Shown piece after piece: positions 34,042-44,238 of a DNA stretch of 64,000 nt. The notes under the pieces were generated by a model. The model worked only from the letters and a program-made list of their open reading frames with translations, was not told the origin of the DNA and searched no databases. This DNA comes from Vagococcus lutrae (lineage in GTDB: Bacteria > Bacillota > Bacilli > Lactobacillales > Vagococcaceae). Both the position numbers and the translations under genes were made by a program. Location: positions 29,663 through 93,662 of the forward strand of contig NZ_NGJW01000008.1 in assembly GCF_003987555.1 (NCBI RefSeq). The letters are read 5' to 3'. Numbering within the stretch: the stretch's first letter is position 1; the number at the start of each line of letters is the position of its first letter.

Positions 34042-35380
34042 ATTCTCTTTTAAAGCGATACCCTTGATAAAATACAATGCCACATAGCACAATAAAAACT
34101 GGCATATAGACCGGATTAGACATAATGCCCCCTAGGATAATAATCCCACTGCCTATACACGCTAACATAGGCGCTATTATCCCCTTAAAATGACTCTTAA
34201 TCTCTTTCTTCATATATAGCTTCATAACATACACATACAAAATAGGATAGCATATATAAGCAAAAACAATCGCTATTTCACTGACATCTCCTGTGGCTAA
34301 TAATCCTAGCTTTTGTGTCAGATAGTGAATAGTCATCCATACTAAGGAGGTGTATAAAGATATTTTGAACGAACGAGGAGACAATTGACGATGATCATTC
34401 ATTATTTTTACCGCTTCACTATTAGGAAGCATTTCTTTAGTTGCCAGTGCATACGGCATTCGTATGTGACCAAGCGTAACCCCATTTACAACTCCAAGAA
34501 CTGATATAATAACAAAAACTAAAATCAGCTTACCTCCATACGCGCCAAAAATGATATTACCTACATCATAAATAGCCTGATCGCCCACTGCTAAAATATG
34601 CTCTATCCCTAATAATTTTGTCAAACCTAGAAAATACGTCACATAGACGATTAAAACTATTAATGGGCCAATTGTTAACGCAATAGGCATATTACGTTTT
34701 GGATTCTTAACTTCATTACTGATACTTGTTGCAATCGGCCAACCGTCAAACGAAAATGCCACAGGCGCTAGACCTGCTAAAAAAGAAAACCCAACAGACG
34801 GTAAAACTGACGTTTCAGATGTAGCAACAGTCGTGACAGGCGCAAGCTGAAACATTCCAATAATCGCTATCGAAAGCAACGGTAAAAGTTTCACATAAGT
34901 AGTTAAAACTTGAAACCAACCACCTATTTGTTTGAAGCCGTAATTCATTGCATACATTAATAATAGATAGCCTGTTCCAATTAATATTTGATATTCAAGC
35001 GTCATTTCAAGTCCAAGTAACATTACAGTGTAAATCCCTGCTGCCCATGCTACTACAACATTGATTGTTGGATAATAAACAAATGTTTGAAACCAACCAA
35101 AGCCATTTGCAAAGGCTTTTGAAATAAAAACTTCATAAAAACCGACTAATCCACCCAAACTTGATGTTCTTACGGAAAGTTCGGTTAGGGTCATACTTCC
35201 AAATATAATACTAAAAGCACCTATACTTAATAATAAAACACCTAAACCAACATTTCCTCCTGTATATGCTAAAATATCATCTGCCTTAAAAAAGATACCT
35301 GAACCTATGCAGATACCGACAATCATTGTAATAGCCGTCATCAAATTATAACCACTATGAAGTTTTTTAGTTTCTTTCAT
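34040..35380 (-). CDS. APC-family amino acid permease
   Basis: 446 aa, about 12 membrane segments. The APC signature is present (MIVGICIGSGIFFKADDIL in segment 1; FSFDGWPIATSISNEVKNPKRNMP in segment 6 and following loop). Closest in feel to the SteT/LAT-like exchangers. Substrate cannot be told from sequence. Monocistronic. Confidence 0.87.
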   Translation of the reverse strand: MKETKKLHSGYNLMTAITMIVGICIGSGIFFKADDILAYTGGNVGLGVLLLSIGAFSIIFGSMTLTELSVRTSSLGGLVGFYEVFISKAFANGFGWFQTFVYYPTINVVVAWAAGIYTVMLLGLEMTLEYQILIGTGYLLLMYAMNYGFKQIGGWFQVLTTYVKLLPLLSIAIIGMFQLAPVTTVATSETSVLPSVGFSFLAGLAPVAFSFDGWPIATSISNEVKNPKRNMPIALTIGPLIVLIVYVTYFLGLTKLLGIEHILAVGDQAIYDVGNIIFGAYGGKLILVFVIISVLGVVNGVTLGHIRMPYALATKEMLPNSEAVKIMNDHRQLSPRSFKISLYTSLVWMTIHYLTQKLGLLATGDVSEIAIVFAYICYPILYVYVMKLYMKKEIKSHFKGIIAPMLACIGSGIIILGGIMSNPVYMPVFIVLCGIVFYQGYRFKRE

Positions 35381-35411
35381 AATTCACTCCTCAATTAGTC
35401 TTTCAATAAAA

Positions 35412-35438
35412 AAAGAACCTCTAACTGAGAGGTTCTTT
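35412..35438 (-). terminator. terminator of the sagA-like gene
   Basis: AAAGAACCTCT pairs with AGAGGTTCTTT over 5 nt; on the minus strand a run of seven Ts follows. Confidence 0.9.
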
Positions 35439-35451
35439 CAAGTTTTAAAAA

Positions 35452-36831
35452 TTACAAAACACGTACTGCAAAGCTTGGTGCAAAGTATGGCGAAATTGAT
35501 GCTGATGTTACAGTTTGTCCATAAGTAGGGGCATGAATATAACCACTACCACCTGTTGAAATAGCTACGTGATATGTAGCTCCACGAGCTCCCCAGAATA
35601 ATAAGTCACCTGGTTGTGCTTGTGAAACAGGAATTTGTACTCCTGCTGCTTCTTGAGGTACTGTCCATCCACCGATATCTCTACCAGTTACTTGACGGTA
35701 AACATAGTTCGTTAAACCTGAACAGTCAAATGAGTTAGGTCCCATACGACGTCCAGCTTCTTGCGTATAAGGCTTACCAAAATGCTTTTGCGCTTCTGCA
35801 ACAATCGCTGCTCCTGATGCATTACTTGGAGCTGGCGTTGGGGCTGGTGCCGGTTGGCTTGGAGCCGGTGCTGCTGGTTGACTCGGTGCCGGTTGGCTTG
35901 GCGCTGGTTGGCTTGGCGCTGGAGCAGCTGGTTGACTTGGAGCCGGTTGGCTTGGTGCTGGAGCAGCCGGTTGACTTGGAGCTGGTGCTGCTGGCTGTTC
36001 AGTCGATGTTTGCGGCGCTTGCGTTTGATTTTCAGTCGCTGCTGTCTCTTGAGTTTGAGAAGGCGCTGTTGTATTTTCAGTCGTCGCTACAGTAGCTGCT
36101 TGTTCAGCTTGTACTTTCGCTTCAGCAACTAAACGTGCTTCTTCTTTACGTTTAGCTTCTAATTCTTCTTTTTCTTTAATAAATTCTGCTTTTTTACCTT
36201 CTTCAGTTGCACGTTCTGCTGATACGGTAGCAACTAAAATTTGTTGTGCTAACTCTTGATCATATAATTGCCCTTGTTGTGCTTCTAAAGCAATAGCATT
36301 TTCAGTAATTTGTTCTAATTTTTGTTCTGTTTCATTTTTCTTTTGTTCAACAGATTTTTTATCATTTTCTTGTTGTTTTAATAAGTCATTACTTGCTGAG
36401 ACTAATTTTGTTGCAGCAGCTACACGTGTCACTGCTTCTGAAACAGTTTCTGCTGAAAAAACAGCCTCTACTAAGTTGTTACCCATTCCTTCAGTTTGTG
36501 TTGAACGTGCTTGTTCTTTAATTGCTGCATCACGCTTGGCAATTTTTTCATTTAGCACTTCAATTTCTGAAGCTAATGTGTTTACTTCTTTATCCAATGA
36601 TTGCTGTTCGCTTTGTAATTTAGCTGATTTTTCTTGGATTTTTGCAATATTCACTTTAACTGCTTCTAATTCTGCAGCAGCACTTGCTTCTTTACTAGAT
36701 AATTCTTTAATTTTATTATTAGATTTTTCAATTTTTTGATCTAAGTCTGTTGCTAATGCAACTGTAGGAGCCATTACACTTCCTAATGCTATTGAACTTA
36801 CTAATACTACTGATAAGATTCGCTTCTTCAC
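35452..36831 (-). CDS. sagA: secreted NlpC/P60 endopeptidase with PcsB-type coiled coil (SagA-like)
   Basis: 459 aa. Signal peptide 1-27 (cleavage after ALA), coiled coil about 30-235, a low-complexity linker of APSQPAAPAPSQP-type repeats (about 280-345), and a C-terminal NlpC/P60 domain with Cys370 (NSFDCSG), His421 and His433. This is the architecture of Enterococcus SagA, a DL-endopeptidase that makes muramyl dipeptide fragments. Start is GTG at 36831, after GGAGGAATTACAAC; the open frame continues 29 codons upstream without a ribosome site. Placed right after mreC-mreD, as in enterococci. Confidence 0.92.
   Translation of the reverse strand: MKKRILSVVLVSSIALGSVMAPTVALATDLDQKIEKSNNKIKELSSKEASAAAELEAVKVNIAKIQEKSAKLQSEQQSLDKEVNTLASEIEVLNEKIAKRDAAIKEQARSTQTEGMGNNLVEAVFSAETVSEAVTRVAAATKLVSASNDLLKQQENDKKSVEQKKNETEQKLEQITENAIALEAQQGQLYDQELAQQILVATVSAERATEEGKKAEFIKEKEELEAKRKEEARLVAEAKVQAEQAATVATTENTTAPSQTQETAATENQTQAPQTSTEQPAAPAPSQPAAPAPSQPAPSQPAAPAPSQPAPSQPAPSQPAAPAPSQPAPAPTPAPSNASGAAIVAEAQKHFGKPYTQEAGRRMGPNSFDCSGLTNYVYRQVTGRDIGGWTVPQEAAGVQIPVSQAQPGDLLFWGARGATYHVAISTGGSGYIHAPTYGQTVTSASISPYFAPSFAVRVL
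35821..36000. repeat. tandem repeats encoding the Pro/Ala/Ser/Gln linker
   Basis: Imperfect repeats of about 15-39 bp encode APSQP and APSQPAAP units in the SagA-like linker. They create long antisense open frames that are not genes. Copy number probably varies between strains. Confidence 0.8.
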
Positions 36832-36852
36832 GTTGTAATTCCTCCGATTTGT

Positions 36853-36897
36853 ATTAAGGGTAAACCTTAATCTTTTCTTAAGCATGATTGCATTGTA
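36853..36897 (-). promoter_or_regulatory. sagA promoter and 5' leader hairpin
   Basis: An extended -10 (TGCTACAAT, hexamer 36892-36897) lies on the minus strand, with no clear -35. In the leader, ATTAAGG-N5-CCTTAAT (36853-36871) forms a perfect hairpin 20-odd nt before the GTG. It could affect mRNA stability or be a binding site. Confidence 0.55.
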
Positions 36898-36946
36898 GCA
36901 CATCCATGTCACAATCATATAATAGGAATGTTACAAAAATATTTCA

Positions 36947-37462
36947 TTACAAATAATCTCTATTTTTTATCATTTTTTGAATCGGATACGCGAGAAGGAT
37001 GAAAAACACCAAATTCAGTAGCATTGTTGGGCCTAATTGTCGGACGATAAATGCTTGTGTATTACTTTGAATTAAATTAAAGATTAATTGGATCATATAA
37101 ATACTGCTATCCATAATCGTAATAAAAATAACTAGACTTATAAAAATCATCGAAATACTTGGCTTAATATAAGTAAAGACAAAATAGATAAGCATAACAG
37201 TTAAAGGAAATGATACTGTGTTAATCCCTAAAATTCCGTAATAATACATATCAAATATCAAACCTAAAACAATGGCAATACTCATCATATAGCGACGACT
37301 ATAATAAAAACATCCTAAAATTAATCCTATCAGAAATAAGTGGCTATTTAAAAACACTTCATTTTTCGTTGCAATTCGCAAGACATTACTGATCTGCGCA
37401 TCTGCAAGCATCATCACCCCTAGTAAGATGGGGTATATTCCTTTCCATATTGTTTCTCTCAT
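36947..37462 (-). CDS. mreD: rod shape-determining protein MreD
   Basis: 171-aa membrane protein with five to six hydrophobic segments, matching MreD length and position. It overlaps the end of mreC by 4 nt. Part of the elongasome that guides peripheral peptidoglycan synthesis. No mreB is in the window, as usual for ovoid lactic acid bacteria. Confidence 0.88.
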   Translation of the reverse strand: MRETIWKGIYPILLGVMMLADAQISNVLRIATKNEVFLNSHLFLIGLILGCFYYSRRYMMSIAIVLGLIFDMYYYGILGINTVSFPLTVMLIYFVFTYIKPSISMIFISLVIFITIMDSSIYMIQLIFNLIQSNTQAFIVRQLGPTMLLNLVFFILLAYPIQKMIKNRDYL

Positions 37463-38328
37463 TCTTCTAGCTCACTTCCTACTAAACGTTTCACGACAGT
37501 TACGACTGAAATATCATAAAGAGAAGATGCAGGTGTCACATACACTTCTTGTTCCAAACCATATTTAGTAGGATTGACTTTTTTTACTTCTCCAATTAAT
37601 AACCCTTTCGGTGACGTGCTTCCTAATCCTGATGTTAACACTTGATCTCCGGGTTGAATGTCTTTAGTAGTCGTCAATTGTGTAATCACAAGTGACTCTT
37701 CCTCATCAAGATAGTTTTCCATCAATCCGTAAGCTGTTTCACCCTTTTCACTCACGACCATGATTGGAAAATGATTGCTATTTTGATTACGTGACGTTAG
37801 TAATTCCACTTTTGAACTCGATTTATTAGCTACAATGACACGACCGATTAAACCTTTACGTCCCATCACAGGCATATTGGCTTCAATACCATCATTCGTG
37901 CCGCGATCGATAATCAAGATGTTTTGCCAATCGTCTGGCGAACGACTAATCACGTTCGCATTGATTTGTTCATAACTCGAAATCGTAGCGGTCAACTCAA
38001 GCTGGTCTTTCAACGCTTGGTTTTCTTTCTCTAATAACAAGTTTTGATTTTCTAACGACGCATAACTATCTAAACGTTTTTTTAACTGACTATTTTCTTG
38101 ATACGTGCCAAATAAATTTGTCACAGATGAAACTGTTGCTTCAAAGGCTCTTAACGGAAACGAAATAGCTTTATCTACTTTTGCGACTAAATCATTTCCT
38201 GTCGATTGAATCGGACCACTTTCATTTTTTTTATCACGTTGCATCACACTGACACTTACTAGAAAAACAATGATAATCGCGATGATAATGCCAATAATCA
38301 TTTGTTTGCTTGAATTATTTTTTTTCAT
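37459..38328 (-). CDS. mreC: rod shape-determining protein MreC
   Basis: 289 aa. One N-terminal membrane anchor (about 10-30), a coiled coil at about 75-110 (ENQNLLLEKENQALKDQLEL), then the extracytoplasmic two-barrel domain (VISRSPDDWQNILIIDRGTN; MPVMGRKGLIGRVI; TSGLGSTSPKGLLIGEV). AGGTG precedes the ATG. Confidence 0.92.
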   Translation of the reverse strand: MKKNNSSKQMIIGIIIAIIIVFLVSVSVMQRDKKNESGPIQSTGNDLVAKVDKAISFPLRAFEATVSSVTNLFGTYQENSQLKKRLDSYASLENQNLLLEKENQALKDQLELTATISSYEQINANVISRSPDDWQNILIIDRGTNDGIEANMPVMGRKGLIGRVIVANKSSSKVELLTSRNQNSNHFPIMVVSEKGETAYGLMENYLDEEESLVITQLTTTKDIQPGDQVLTSGLGSTSPKGLLIGEVKKVNPTKYGLEQEVYVTPASSLYDISVVTVVKRLVGSELEE

Positions 38329-38444
38329 TTATACACCTCATATTATTCATCTAAAACATGACACTAATCTTTCTTATTTTATCATTGTTACGTTCGTTTT
38401 TCTACTATTGCTAATAGCCCTTTGCAATTTTAGTGAAATATTAA

Positions 38445-38472
38445 AAAAGCCAAAGACGAATCTTTGGCTTTT
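38445..38472 (-). terminator. adhE terminator
   Basis: AAAAGCCAAAGA pairs with TCTTTGGCTTTT over a 4-nt loop, followed on the minus strand by Ts. Confidence 0.88.
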
Positions 38473-38491
38473 AGGAGGTTGTGCTGTTATC

Positions 38492-41098
38492 TTATTGACC
38501 GTTGTATGCTTGAATGATAATTTCTTTCAATTCACTGATTAGTGGCTCTTTAGGGTTAGCCGTTGTACATTGGTCAAGATAAGCTAATTCAGCTAATTGA
38601 TCTACTGTTTCATTCAATTGTTTTTCCGTTACCCCTTGTGCTTTGAAGCTCATGTCAATACCTACAGTTTCACCTAACTCTGCGACTGCTGTTGCCAATG
38701 CTTCGACAAGCTCTTCAGTCGTTTCACCTTTCAAGCCTAAGAAACGAGCGATATCAGCATAGTCTTCATGAGCTCTGAAGTAATCATATTTAGGGAATAA
38801 CGCATGTTTAGAAGGATCTTTCGCATTATAACGTATAACATGTGGTAATAAAATCGCGTTCGTACGACCATGTGGGATATGATATGTACCTCCACATTTA
38901 TGCGCAATAGAGTGACAAACACCTAAGAACGCATTTGCAAACGCCATACCTGCTAAACATGAAGCGTTATGCATTTTTTCACGGTTCACTTCATTAGGTC
39001 GTTTAACGGAATCTTCTAAACTTTCAAATACTAATTTAATCGCTTGGAGACTTAAACCACGTGTATAATCAGATGCCATTACAGACACATATGATTCAAT
39101 AGCATGTGTTAATACGTCCATTCCTGTATCAGCTGTGACGCTCGCTGGTACTGAGTAGACAAACTGTGGGTCAACAATTGCTACATGTGGCGTTAAGGCG
39201 TAGTCTGCTAATGGATATTTCACGCCTGTTTCACTGTCGGTAATAACAGCAAAAGGTGTTACTTCAGAACCTGTTCCTGATGTTGTTGGAATACATACAA
39301 ATTTTGTTTTATTTGGTTCTGGAATACGGTAAGTACGTTTACGAATATCTAAGAATTTTTGTTTCGCTCCGAAGAATTCTACATTTGGATTTTCATAGAA
39401 CATCCACATACCTTTTGCCGCATCCATTGGAGATCCACCACCAAGTGCGATAATTGTATCTGGTTCGAAGTTCATCATTTGGTCTGTTCCTTTATAAACA
39501 GTGTTCGTTGAAGGATCTGGCTCGACATCAGAGAAGACTTCAATACTGACTTTTCCTTCACGACGATTTAACGCTTCAATCACGCGATCAACATAGCCTA
39601 AGTCGACCATTCCTTTATCACAGACGATAAAGACTTTTTCTACATCCTTCATTTGTTCTAAATAATTTAATGAGTTTTTCTCAAAATAAATTTTTGATGG
39701 TAGTTTGAACCATTGCATATTATTCCTTCTTTTCGCAATTGTTTTCGTGTTAATCAAGTTAATAGCTGTGACGTTTTTAGAAACAGAGTTTTTACCATAT
39801 GAACCACAACCTAAAGTTAGTGATGGAATCATTTCATTATACAAATCACCGATACCTCCTTGAGCTGCTGGAGAGTTTACTAGTACACGACACGCTTTCA
39901 TTTTCAAGCCAAATGCTAATTGTAATTCTTCATCTTCAGAGTGAATCACAGCTGTATGTCCTAAACCAAATTCCAACATATTTTCACATAATTGGAAAGC
40001 ATGATCGCGATCAGTTGCTTTCACCATAGCTAATACAGGGGATAGTTTTTCAAGTGAAAGTGGGTACTCTTTACCTGTTCCTTCTAATTCAGCGACTAAT
40101 ATTTTCGTTCCAGCTGGCACTTTAATTCCTGCCCATTCTGCAATTTGAGTCGCTGGCATCCCTACTACTTTAGGATTAACGGCTGTTTTAGCTTCATTCA
40201 TAACCGTTGCTTCTAATTTTGGCAAATCTTCTTTTGTGACAAAGTGAACTTGATGAGCTAAAAATTCTGCTTTTACATCGTCATAGATTTCTTTGTCAAC
40301 AATGACTCCTTGCTCAGAAGCACAAATCATGCCGTTATCAAATGTTTTAGAGACGATTAAGTCGTTAACTGCTCGTTTAATTTTTGCTGATTTTTCAATG
40401 TAAGCTGGCGTATTACCCGGTCCAACTCCTAACGCTGGTTTTCCAGTAGAATATGCTGATTTGACCATTCCTGCTCCACCTGTTGCTAAAACAATGGCTA
40501 CGCCAGCGTGGTTCATAAGATGACTAGTTGCTTCCATAGAAGGTTGATCAATCCATTGAACACAATTTTCTGGTGCGCCTGCTGCAATCGCTGCATCTCT
40601 TACAATTCGAGCTGCTTCAGCTGATGATTTTTGTGCACTTGGGTGAAAAGCAAAGATAATCGGATTACGTGTTTTGATTGAAATTAATGCTTTAAAAATC
40701 GTCGTTGATGTTGGGTTTGTTGTAGGTGTTACACCACACACAACGCCAACTGGTGCTGCTACTTCAATAATGTTATGTTGTTCGTCATCACGAATCACAC
40801 CGACTGTTTTATCATTTTTTATATTATTCCAGATGTACTCAGAGGCATACATATTTTTGATACATTTATCTTCATAGACACCGCGACCTGTTTCTTCTAC
40901 TGCCATTTTTGCTAGAGGCATGTGTGCATCCAAGCCCGCCATTGCCATTTGATGAACAATGTGGTCAACTTGTTCTTGCGTAAATTCTTCCATTGCTTTT
41001 AGTGCTTCTTGCCCTTTTGCAACTAAATCATTGACCATCTCTAATGCCACTTGATTTTTGTCTACTACTTCTTTTTTAACGTCTTCTTTTTTACTCAT
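38492..41098 (-). CDS. adhE: bifunctional acetaldehyde-CoA / alcohol dehydrogenase
   Basis: 868 aa. N-terminal aldehyde dehydrogenase domain (about 1-440) with catalytic Cys259 (NGMICASEQ). C-terminal iron alcohol dehydrogenase domain (about 455-868) with GGGSPMDAAKGMW and the iron-binding histidines in HAIESYVS, GVCHSIAHKCGG and HGRTNAILLPH. Reduces acetyl-CoA to ethanol with two NADH during mixed-acid fermentation. Two Rex-type operators upstream fit redox control. Confidence 0.97.
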   Translation of the reverse strand: MSKKEDVKKEVVDKNQVALEMVNDLVAKGQEALKAMEEFTQEQVDHIVHQMAMAGLDAHMPLAKMAVEETGRGVYEDKCIKNMYASEYIWNNIKNDKTVGVIRDDEQHNIIEVAAPVGVVCGVTPTTNPTSTTIFKALISIKTRNPIIFAFHPSAQKSSAEAARIVRDAAIAAGAPENCVQWIDQPSMEATSHLMNHAGVAIVLATGGAGMVKSAYSTGKPALGVGPGNTPAYIEKSAKIKRAVNDLIVSKTFDNGMICASEQGVIVDKEIYDDVKAEFLAHQVHFVTKEDLPKLEATVMNEAKTAVNPKVVGMPATQIAEWAGIKVPAGTKILVAELEGTGKEYPLSLEKLSPVLAMVKATDRDHAFQLCENMLEFGLGHTAVIHSEDEELQLAFGLKMKACRVLVNSPAAQGGIGDLYNEMIPSLTLGCGSYGKNSVSKNVTAINLINTKTIAKRRNNMQWFKLPSKIYFEKNSLNYLEQMKDVEKVFIVCDKGMVDLGYVDRVIEALNRREGKVSIEVFSDVEPDPSTNTVYKGTDQMMNFEPDTIIALGGGSPMDAAKGMWMFYENPNVEFFGAKQKFLDIRKRTYRIPEPNKTKFVCIPTTSGTGSEVTPFAVITDSETGVKYPLADYALTPHVAIVDPQFVYSVPASVTADTGMDVLTHAIESYVSVMASDYTRGLSLQAIKLVFESLEDSVKRPNEVNREKMHNASCLAGMAFANAFLGVCHSIAHKCGGTYHIPHGRTNAILLPHVIRYNAKDPSKHALFPKYDYFRAHEDYADIARFLGLKGETTEELVEALATAVAELGETVGIDMSFKAQGVTEKQLNETVDQLAELAYLDQCTTANPKEPLISELKEIIIQAYNGQ

Positions 41099-41124
41099 TT
41101 AGGAAACCTCCATGAAAATTTTAT

Positions 41125-41142
41125 TTGTTACCTCTTTCACAA
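41125..41142. promoter_or_regulatory. Rex-type operator, proximal
   Basis: TTGTTACCTCTTTCACAA matches the Rex consensus TTGTGAAATATTTCACAA at most positions. It covers the transcription start region of the adhE promoter. Confidence 0.65.
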
Positions 41143-41145
41143 ATA

Positions 41146-41174
41146 ACTATACTACATCTTTTTTTATTTGTAAA
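41146..41174 (-). promoter_or_regulatory. adhE promoter
   Basis: -35 TTTACA (41169-41174), 17 bp, -10 TATAGT (41146-41151) on the minus strand, flanked on both sides by Rex-type sites. Confidence 0.75.
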
Positions 41175-41181
41175 GAGATAT

Positions 41182-41199
41182 TTGTGATTTTTTTCACTT
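41182..41199. promoter_or_regulatory. Rex-type operator, distal
   Basis: TTGTGATTTTTTTCACTT, inverted arms TTGTGA and TCACTT, just upstream of the adhE -35. Confidence 0.6.
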
Positions 41200-41214
41200 T
41201 CTTTTGTAAAAAAA

Positions 41215-41241
41215 GAAAAGAGCCGTTTTTCAGCTCTTTTC
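41215..41241 (-). terminator. terminator of the comN-like gene
   Basis: GAAAAGAGC (41215-41223) pairs with GCTCTTTTC (41233-41241); T run on the minus strand. Confidence 0.8.
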
Positions 41242-41516
41242 TATAATAAATCATCAATATCTTCCCAATCAAATGACAGCACATCTTTTACTTGTGCTTT
41301 AACACGTTGATAATCAAAAAAATCATTCGGAGTAATGGTCATCACACTTTGTCTTTTTTCTTTAGTCGACCAGTCGTGATGCCAAACTTTTTCTTGCATA
41401 TACTCCCAAAGTTCTGCCTCCGTCATATTTAAATAACCTAGACGATGAAACTCTTTTGTTTTTTGTTTCATCCCACGTCTTAATTGCCAACGTTCCCATA
41501 CTTCCATTGTTTTCAT
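41241..41516 (-). CDS. post-transcriptional regulator ComN-like
   Basis: 91 aa with the ComN/YrzD-family blocks TEAELWEYMQEKVWH and ITPNDFFDYQRVKAQ. In Bacillus subtilis ComN controls comER/comEB mRNA after transcription and is encoded near secDF/yajC, matching the yajC neighbour here. The exact start (an ATG at 41516 or the one at 41507) is not settled by the ribosome site. Confidence 0.75.
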   Translation of the reverse strand: MKTMEVWERWQLRRGMKQKTKEFHRLGYLNMTEAELWEYMQEKVWHHDWSTKEKRQSVMTITPNDFFDYQRVKAQVKDVLSFDWEDIDDLL

Positions 41517-41565
41517 TGTACTTTCCTTTACCTTTTAACCATCAAAACAACGTAACAGACTAAAA

Positions 41566-41597
41566 AAGATAAAACCAACAACTGCTGATTTTATCTT
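41566..41597 (-). terminator. probable yajC terminator
   Basis: AAGATAAAA pairs with TTTTATCTT around 14 nt, with Ts following on the minus strand. AT-only stem, so moderate strength. Confidence 0.6.
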
Positions 41598-41603
41598 AAG
41601 TGA

Positions 41604-41936
41604 CTACTCTTCATTTGATGTTTCATCAACTTCAGTCACAGAAACTTCTTCTACGACTTCAGGTTCATGAGTACCAGGTGTTACTTGTGCAATCGCTGCT
41701 CGGTTGAATTCTAAGAAGATTCCTTCACAGTCAAGAATTACTGTATTATTTCCGTCTTCTTGATTGAATTCTGACACAATACCATGTAACCCCCCAATAG
41801 TGACAACTTTATCACCAATTGCCATACTATCAAGTAACTGTTTTCGTTCATTTTGTTGCTTTTTCTGTGTACGTGTCATAAAGAACAACATACCACCAAT
41901 AATAATTAATGGAAAAAACATACCTAAACTTTGCAT
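41604..41936 (-). CDS. yajC: preprotein translocase subunit YajC
   Basis: 110 aa. One N-terminal membrane segment (MFFPLIIIGGMLFFMTRTQKK), then the conserved cytoplasmic block (LLDSMAIGDKVVTIGGLHGIV) and an acidic tail. Accessory to SecDF. ATG at 41936 (MQSLGM) follows GAGGTG. Downstream of tgt, the usual place. Confidence 0.93.
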   Translation of the reverse strand: MQSLGMFFPLIIIGGMLFFMTRTQKKQQNERKQLLDSMAIGDKVVTIGGLHGIVSEFNQEDGNNTVILDCEGIFLEFNRAAIAQVTPGTHEPEVVEEVSVTEVDETSNEE

Positions 41937-42016
41937 TCTATTCACCTCATCCTATTCTCGTTCACTCTTAACTTTAACAAATAATTTCCTAAACTACTAG
42001 TTTTATCTTCGACGAT

Positions 42017-43183
<1,167 letters not shown>

Positions 43184-43187
43184 CTAT

Positions 43188-44222
43188 TTATTTAACAAAC
43201 ATCGCATCACCAAAACTAAAGAAGCGATATTCTTCAGAAACAGCATGTGCGTATGCTTCCATTGTTAACTCTTTGCCTAAAAAGGCAGAGACTAGCATCA
43301 CGAGTGTTGATTTTGGCAAATGAAAATTCGTCGAAAAAGCATCGACAATTTTAAATTCATATCCTGGATAGATAAAGATATCTGTCCAACCACTATCAGC
43401 TTGTAATTGTCCATCAAATTTAGTGCCTATCGTTTCTAACGTACGAATACTTGTTGTCCCTACTGCGACAATCCGTCCGCCACTGGCTTTGACCTCTTTT
43501 AGCGTTTCAGCCGCTTCTTCTGTTAAGCGATAAAACTCACGGTGCATTTCATGCTCATCTACGTTCTCAACACTCACTGGACGAAAGGTTCCTAATCCAA
43601 CATGAAGTGTCAAATACACTAGTTTTACACCTTTTTCTTCAATTTTTTGCAACAACTCTTTAGTAAAATGCAAACCTGCAGTTGGTGCAGCTGCCGAACC
43701 ATTTTCTTTCGCATAAACCGTTTGATAACGTTCTGGATCTTCTAATTGTTCTTTGATATATGGCGGTAAAGGCATTTCGCCAAGAGACTCTAAAATTTCA
43801 AGAAAAACACCCTCATACATAAAATCAATAATTCGTCCCCCGTGATCCAGTTCTTCTACCACTTTCGCTTTTAAGCGACCGTCACCAAAATAAATTTCAG
43901 TTCCAACTTTCGCTCGACGTGCCGGTTTAATTAGCGTTTCCCAACGATTACCTTCTTGGTTCACTAATAATAATACTTCTAACTGCCCCCCTGTATCTGG
44001 CTTAACACCATGCAAACGAGCAGGTAACACTCGTGTATCATTCATAACTAACGCATCTCCAGGATGTAACTCGTCTAAAATATCCGTAAAATGTTTGTCT
44101 GCCATTTTACCAGTCGCTTGTTCCACTACGAGCAAACGCGATGTTTCCCTGTTTTTCAGAGGCGTTTGTGCAATTAATTTTTCTGGTAAATCAAAATCAA
44201 AATCTTCGGTACTCATAACCAT
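43188..44222 (-). CDS. queA: S-adenosylmethionine:tRNA ribosyltransferase-isomerase
   Basis: 344 aa, makes epoxyqueuosine from preQ1-tRNA. Family blocks [42 protein letters not shown] and [16 protein letters not shown] prefer the ATG at 44222, spaced 7 nt from AGAG, which also avoids overlap with ruvB; ATG at 44216 is possible. Confidence 0.95.
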   Translation of the reverse strand: MVMSTEDFDFDLPEKLIAQTPLKNRETSRLLVVEQATGKMADKHFTDILDELHPGDALVMNDTRVLPARLHGVKPDTGGQLEVLLLVNQEGNRWETLIKPARRAKVGTEIYFGDGRLKAKVVEELDHGGRIIDFMYEGVFLEILESLGEMPLPPYIKEQLEDPERYQTVYAKENGSAAAPTAGLHFTKELLQKIEEKGVKLVYLTLHVGLGTFRPVSVENVDEHEMHREFYRLTEEAAETLKEVKASGGRIVAVGTTSIRTLETIGTKFDGQLQADSGWTDIFIYPGYEFKIVDAFSTNFHLPKSTLVMLVSAFLGKELTMEAYAHAVSEEYRFFSFGDAMFVK

Positions 44223-44238
44223 ACTTTCACTCTTCTCT

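Noticed and set aside
35821..36000. Possible CRISPR-like array
   Set aside because: The repeats encode in-frame Pro/Ala/Ser/Gln units, have no unique spacers and lie within a conserved gene.
35817..36132. Plus-strand frames rich in Leu/Trp/Arg opposite the sagA-like gene
   Set aside because: They arise from the PAPSQ repeats read on the other strand.
38270..38542. Plus-strand frame with hydrophobic residues between adhE and mreC
   Set aside because: Spans the adhE terminator and the antisense of both genes; no ribosome site.
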